Shown piece by piece: positions 60,010 through 64,000 of a stretch of DNA of 64,000 nucleotides (its first letter is position 1; the number at the start of each line of letters is the position of its first letter). Both the position numbers and the translations under genes were made by a program. The DNA comes from Larkinella sp. C7 (GTDB taxonomy: Bacteria > Bacteroidota > Bacteroidia > Cytophagales > Spirosomataceae). The notes under the pieces are model-generated. The model had not been told where the DNA came from. It searched no databases and was given only the letters and a program-made list of their open reading frames with translations. The DNA is taken from positions 1-64,000 of the forward strand of contig NZ_VBSL01000020.1 in NCBI RefSeq assembly GCF_006149005.1, given 5' to 3'.

Positions 60010-60936
60010 CTAAAACAAACTTCCCTGCACAACCTCCGGCCGAATGGTTGGTTCCTGTAAATTCAGTCCGCAAACCGCATTGAGTTTCCGAATCCAGTAG
60101 CGAATCAGTTCGGGCGCAGTGTCGTTGTCGCCCCCGCCGTGGATGAAAAGGTAGGCTGTTTGCAAGCCATTTTGAAACCAGGTTTTCAATCGCTCCACCC
60201 AGGCGTCGGCGCGTTCGTAATCGGTCGGATGGCCTTCGTTAGCCACAAACCGCAACACCAGCCTCGGGCTGGTCAGGCTCATGTGCATGACATCACGCCG
60301 ACCGGCTACGTCCGTGATCACCAGATCGCGGTGGAGCACGTGCAGCCGTTCGAGTGTCCGCTGCCAGATCGCCGGTTTGGCAAACCAGTCGGGATGCCGG
60401 AACTCGACGGCGACTTCCAGATCGTCGGGCAGGTTTTTCAGGTAGGTTTCCAGAACCGGCCATTTTTCCGGCCCGAAGGTGGGCGGCAGTTGCAGAAACG
60501 TCGTTCCCAGAAATTCCTCCAGACTCAAAACCGCATTGACAAACTCTTCGGTCAGCGATTCAGCCGCCACCAGGGCGCGGTCGTGGCTGATGGCCTGCGG
60601 AAATTTCGGGCAATACACAAACCGGGGCCGAATCGGCGAGCCAGCGGCTTCTGTTTTCCACTTTTCAATCATGCCCGGCGTCGGACTGTGGTAATGGGTG
60701 CTGTTCAGCTCGATGGTGTTAAACTGCCGGGTATAATGGTACAGAAAATCCCGTTCTTTGGTTTGCGAGGGGTAAATCCGGCCCACGTAGTTTTTATTGG
60801 CCCAGATCGGTCCGCCGATGTACACTTCCGGAACCGCCGTCGGCTCGACCTTGTCCCAAATCGTCTGGTTGAACGGCGAATCGGGCGGCAACGTGAAGTC
60901 GACCCGGTCGACGGAAGGCAGTTTTCCAAAGTCCAT
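60010..60936 (-). CDS. DUF72 family protein (YecE-like)
   Basis: The 308-residue protein from ATG 60936 is a TIM-barrel-like DUF72 member: VYIGGPIWANKNYVGRIYP, YTRQFNTIELNSTHYHSP near residue 80 and AVEFRHPDWF near 180 are typical. Members are conserved across bacteria, but the function is not settled. A TTG at 60975 could extend it by 13 residues, with no conserved sequence gained. It is divergent from valS. Confidence 0.9.
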   Translation of the reverse strand: MDFGKLPSVDRVDFTLPPDSPFNQTIWDKVEPTAVPEVYIGGPIWANKNYVGRIYPSQTKERDFLYHYTRQFNTIELNSTHYHSPTPGMIEKWKTEAAGSPIRPRFVYCPKFPQAISHDRALVAAESLTEEFVNAVLSLEEFLGTTFLQLPPTFGPEKWPVLETYLKNLPDDLEVAVEFRHPDWFAKPAIWQRTLERLHVLHRDLVITDVAGRRDVMHMSLTSPRLVLRFVANEGHPTDYERADAWVERLKTWFQNGLQTAYLFIHGGGDNDTAPELIRYWIRKLNAVCGLNLQEPTIRPEVVQGSLF

Positions 60937-61012
60937 GCGTGTAAAGAGATGGTCGTTTGAACGTAAAACTAGCAAACTCGGTATTTCGTTTTCGCGCCCG
61001 TTCTGAATTGAC

Positions 61013-61020
61013 TAATTTTG
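61013..61020 (+). promoter_or_regulatory. -7 promoter element of valS
   Basis: TAATTTTG is a perfect TAnnTTTG match. The -33 region reads TTTC rather than TTTG. It would start a transcript of about 90 nt before the valS ATG, most of which is a palindrome. Confidence 0.5.
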
Positions 61021-61028
61021 GGGAGAAA

Positions 61029-61109
61029 AAGACAAGAGAGCGGAGACAAGAGAGTAAAGAGTTATCCAAAGTGGAAAGTCTTTACTCTCTTGTCTAGCCT
61101 CTCACATCT
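61029..61109 (+). repeat. palindrome family A in the valS 5' UTR
   Basis: A perfect 17-bp inverted repeat (61044-61060 with 61079-61095; core AGACAAGAGAGTAAAGA) lies between the -7 box and the valS start codon. The left word AGACAAGAGAG is itself repeated (61030 onward). It is related to the elements at 32561 and 58346. Confidence 0.85.
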
Positions 61110-61116
61110 CATTGAC

Positions 61117-63795
61117 ATGATTTCGAAGACGTATAATCCCACAGACATCGAGGCCAAGTGGTATCAGTATTGGCTGGAAAACCGCTTTTTTCATTCCACG
61201 CCCGACGACCGCGAACCGTATACCATCGTCATTCCGCCCCCGAACGTAACGGGTGTGCTGCACATGGGTCACATGCTGAACAATACGATTCAGGATGTGC
61301 TGGTACGGAAAGCCCGGATGGAAGGCAAAAATGCCTGCTGGGTTGCCGGTACGGACCATGCGTCGATTGCGACCGAAGCCAAAGTTGTGGCCATGCTGAA
61401 GGAACGCGGGATTGACAAGTTGTCGATTGGCCGGGAGAAATTTCTGGAATATGCCTGGGAGTGGACCTATAAATATGGCGGCATCATCCTGACGCAGCTC
61501 CGTAAGCTCGGTGCTTCCTGCGACTGGGACCGGACGCGGTTTACGATGGAACCGGCGCTCTACGACGCCGTGATCGAAACCTTCGTCGATTTATACAACA
61601 AAGGACAGATTTACCGCGGCATCCGGATGGTGAACTGGGACCCGCAGGGCCGGACGGCGGTTTCGGATGAGGAAGTCATTACCAAAGAAGTGCAGCAGAA
61701 ACTGTGCTATATCCGGTATGAAATTCAGGGTGGCCATTCAGACGGTGCCGGGTCGACGCTCGAAAAAGACTATGTAACCATCGCGACGGTTCGCCCGGAA
61801 ACCATCATGGCCGATGTGGCGATTGCGGTTCATCCGGACGACGAGCGCTATGCCCACCTGCACGGTAAAAAAGTCCTGATTCCGTTGATTAACCGCGCCA
61901 TTCCCATCATCACGGATGAGTACGTAACGATGGATTTTGGTACGGGCTGTCTGAAAGTGACGCCCGCCCACGATCCAAATGACTACGCGCTGGGCGTAAA
62001 ACACAACCTGCCGGTTATCGACATTCTAAACGACGACGGTACGTTGAACGAAAAAGCGCAGATTTTCGTCGGTGTAGACCGCTTTGCTGCCCGGAAAGCC
62101 ATTATCAAAGAACTGGACGAAAAAGGCTATCTGGTCGTTGCGGAGGATTACAAATCGAACGTCGGATTCTCGGAACGGACCAACGCGGTCATCGAGCCGA
62201 AACTATCGTTGCAGTGGTTTCTGAAAATGGGCGACTTGTCGAAACCGGCATTGGAAAATGTCATGAACGACACGATTCAACTGCATCCGGCCAAGTTCAA
62301 AAACATGTACCGTTCCTGGATGGAGAACGTCCACGACTGGTGCATCAGCCGCCAGTTGTGGTGGGGCCACCAGATTCCGGCGTTTTACATGAAAGACGGG
62401 CGGATTATCGTGGCGAAAACCAAACAGGAAGCCCTGCGGATTGCCCGCGAAAAATACCAGTTGTTTGCGTTGAGTGAAACGGATCTGACGCAGGATGAGG
62501 ATGTGCTGGACACCTGGTTTTCGTCGTGGCTCTGGCCCATGGCGGTTTTTAAACCTTCGTACGACCCCAATGACCCGAAAGCCGCACCGGGCGACCTTGA
62601 TTACTATTACCCGACCAACGATCTGGTGACAGCCCCCGAAATCCTGTTTTTCTGGGTGGCCCGGATGATCATTGCCGGCTACGAATACCAGGGCCGTGAA
62701 CCGTTCAAAAATGTGTATCTGACGGGCATTGTCCGGGATAAGCAGGGCCGAAAAATGTCGAAATCGCTCGGCAATTCGCCCGATCCGCTGGATCTGATCG
62801 AGAAATTTGGGGCAGACGGCGTCCGGACGGGCATGTTGTTCAGCTCACCGGCGGGCAACGATTTGCTGTATGACGAGAAACTGGTGGAGCAGGGCCGGAA
62901 TTTCTGCAACAAAATCTGGAATGCCTTTCGGTTGGTCAAGGGATGGAAAGTGAGCGACGATACGAGCGTTGTTGAGCCGCCTTTAGCGGTTTTGTGGTTC
63001 GAATCGAAACTGAACCAGACACTGATCGACCTGGAAGACCATTTCAGCAAATACCGCATGTCGGATGCCTTGCACACGGTTTACAAGCTGATCTGGGATG
63101 ATTTCTGCTCACAGTACCTCGAAATGATCAAACCAGGGTATGAACAGCAGGATCAGGTTCGGCCCATCGATAAAGTGACGTATGACGCGACCATCGACTT
63201 TTTCGAACGGCTGATGAAGCTGGCGCATCCGTTTATGCCGTTCATTACGGAAGAAATCTGGCAGGAAATCAGCGAACGGCAGCCCGGTGAAAGCATTTGC
63301 GTATCGAAATATCCAACCGCCGGAACCGTCGACAAATCGCTGCTCGCCGACTTTGACATGCTGTTCGAGATCATCTCCACCGTTCGGAATGTGCGCAACA
63401 GCAAGCAGATCAATCCGAAAACCGAGTTGCCCGTAGCCATCAAAACGGACGATAAAAACCGCTTTACGCCTTTGGAAGGTTTGATTCGAAAGCTGGCGGT
63501 GGTTTCTGATATTAACTACGTGACTGAAAAAGCCGACGGCCTTTCGTTCATGATCCGAAGCGTCGAGTTTTTTGTCAACATCGCGGGCGAAATCGACGTG
63601 GAGCAGGAACGGGCGAATATTGAAAAGGAGTTGGCCTATACCAAAGGATTTCTGGAGTCGGTTCTGAAAAAGCTCTCGAACGAGAAATTTGTCGCCAATG
63701 CCAAACCGGATGTCATCGACCGCGAGCGGCAAAAACTGGCCGATGCCGAAGCGAAAATTAAAACGCTGGAGGAAAATCTAGCGGCATTGGGATAA
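61117..63795 (+). CDS. valS: valyl-tRNA synthetase
   Basis: ValRS charges tRNA(Val). From ATG 61117 the protein is 892 residues. The class I HIGH motif is HMGH at 49-52 in PNVTGVLHMGHML, the CP1 editing domain follows (VTIATVRPETIMADVA and DFGTGCLKVTPAHDP), and KMSKS is at 546-550 in GRKMSKSLGNSPDP. The C-terminus has the ValRS coiled coil (about 825-892; EQERANIEKELAYTKGF). The upstream frame to 61018 runs through the palindrome and is not coding. No T-box leader is seen. Confidence 0.96.
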   Translation: MISKTYNPTDIEAKWYQYWLENRFFHSTPDDREPYTIVIPPPNVTGVLHMGHMLNNTIQDVLVRKARMEGKNACWVAGTDHASIATEAKVVAMLKERGIDKLSIGREKFLEYAWEWTYKYGGIILTQLRKLGASCDWDRTRFTMEPALYDAVIETFVDLYNKGQIYRGIRMVNWDPQGRTAVSDEEVITKEVQQKLCYIRYEIQGGHSDGAGSTLEKDYVTIATVRPETIMADVAIAVHPDDERYAHLHGKKVLIPLINRAIPIITDEYVTMDFGTGCLKVTPAHDPNDYALGVKHNLPVIDILNDDGTLNEKAQIFVGVDRFAARKAIIKELDEKGYLVVAEDYKSNVGFSERTNAVIEPKLSLQWFLKMGDLSKPALENVMNDTIQLHPAKFKNMYRSWMENVHDWCISRQLWWGHQIPAFYMKDGRIIVAKTKQEALRIAREKYQLFALSETDLTQDEDVLDTWFSSWLWPMAVFKPSYDPNDPKAAPGDLDYYYPTNDLVTAPEILFFWVARMIIAGYEYQGREPFKNVYLTGIVRDKQGRKMSKSLGNSPDPLDLIEKFGADGVRTGMLFSSPAGNDLLYDEKLVEQGRNFCNKIWNAFRLVKGWKVSDDTSVVEPPLAVLWFESKLNQTLIDLEDHFSKYRMSDALHTVYKLIWDDFCSQYLEMIKPGYEQQDQVRPIDKVTYDATIDFFERLMKLAHPFMPFITEEIWQEISERQPGESICVSKYPTAGTVDKSLLADFDMLFEIISTVRNVRNSKQINPKTELPVAIKTDDKNRFTPLEGLIRKLAVVSDINYVTEKADGLSFMIRSVEFFVNIAGEIDVEQERANIEKELAYTKGFLESVLKKLSNEKFVANAKPDVIDRERQKLADAEAKIKTLEENLAALG

Positions 63796-63808
63796 AAGAA
63801 TATTAACT

Positions 63809-63890
63809 GTTAAATGATGAATGTCGAATGTAAAAGTTAAGAAGCTAAGCGCTCTTCAAAGACTTTTACATTCGGCATTCATCATTTAAC
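63809..63890. repeat. long palindrome between valS and the next gene
   Basis: GTTAAATGATGAATG...GTAAAAGT (63809 onward) pairs with ACTTTTACATTC...CATCATTTAAC (to 63890) over about 30 bp with a G-T mismatch and a loop of about 22 nt. It lies at the convergent end of valS and the OmpA-family fragment. Confidence 0.85.
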
Positions 63891-63902
63891 ATTTTATATT
63901 TC

Positions 63903-64000
63903 TCATTCCTTCAAAATCTTCACTTCAACCCGCCGGTTCAATCGCTTGGTTTCCTCGCGCGAATTATCGGCAATGGGTTTGCTACCCCCATACGCCTGGG
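63903..64000 (-). CDS. OmpA-family protein, C-terminal fragment
   Basis: The gene enters from the right edge of the window. The 31 visible residues before the stop at 63903-63905 read AYGGSKPIADNSREETKRLN then RRVEVKILKE, the end of an OmpA peptidoglycan-binding domain. It is like the end of the 52194-53771 protein. Nothing can be said of the rest. Confidence 0.85.
   Translation of the reverse strand, partial: QAYGGSKPIADNSREETKRLNRRVEVKILKE

Noticed and set aside
61018-61116. Long N-terminus of valS
   Set aside because: It is encoded by the -7 box and palindrome, with no conserved residues.
61021-61116. T-box or other tRNA-sensing leader for valS
   Set aside because: No T-box sequence, specifier loop or antiterminator is visible, only the palindrome. 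T-boxes are not typical of this phylum.
1-64000. tRNA, rRNA, CRISPR arrays and insertion sequences
   Set aside because: I looked for cloverleaf-like segments, repeat-spacer patterns and transposase frames on both strands and saw none that could be supported.

Overview
This window reads as chromosome from a Bacteroidetes bacterium of the Cytophagales, most like the Spirosoma/Larkinella group. This is inferred from gene content and style: promoters of the Bacteroidetes type (TTG, about 20 nt, TAnnTTTG), almost no Shine-Dalgarno sequences, a TonB receptor with an N-terminal carboxypeptidase-regulatory-like domain, DUF4369-thioredoxin and PD40-OmpA proteins, and carotenoid genes beside an ECF sigma factor. 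No tRNA, rRNA, CRISPR array, phage or insertion sequence was seen.

Region 1 (1-14.6 kb, minus strand) is a branched-chain amino acid operon read from right to left: ilvD, ilvB, ilvN, an uncharacterised membrane protein, ilvC, ilvA, leuC, leuD, leuB, leuA. An intrinsic terminator follows leuA, then prmA and the start of a secreted protein. leuC is flanked on both sides by AT-rich HEPN/MNT (HepT/MntA) toxin-antitoxin modules. Both MntA genes look intact and both hepT genes look damaged. Region 2 (14.6-19.8 kb) is an amino-sugar and cell-wall recycling cluster: murQ, a quinone-oxidoreductase-like gene, a LacI regulator, a GH109-type Gfo/Idh protein and a nagB homologue.

Region 3 (19.8-29.5 kb) starts with a cluster of DnaA-box-like sites, then bioF-bioD-bioA, an aquaglyceroporin, purB, proC, a TlpA-like thioredoxin and gatB. 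Region 4 (29.5-43.3 kb) has a small secreted protein, crtB-crtI with an ECF sigma factor, a TonB receptor with a palindrome inside its promoter, an epimerase/serine-hydrolase pair, a Cys-motif protein, an internally duplicated secreted protein, a guanidine-II riboswitch controlling a Gdx-type SMR exporter, a secreted amidohydrolase and a VWA-like lipoprotein. Region 5 (43.3-50.4 kb) is a signalling operon of two multidomain histidine kinases, a stand-alone receiver, CheR and CheB, without receptor, CheA or CheW.

Region 6 (50.5-64 kb) holds an orphan beta-rich protein, a secreted DinB-like protein, a PD40-OmpA protein, a LOG protein, a small membrane protein, a half his operon (hisH-hisA-hisF-hisIE) preceded by a textbook attenuator whose leader peptide carries three consecutive His codons, a DUF72 protein, valS and the 3' end of another OmpA-family gene. 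Long near-perfect palindromes of several sequence families sit in at least eleven intergenic spaces, including inside operons.
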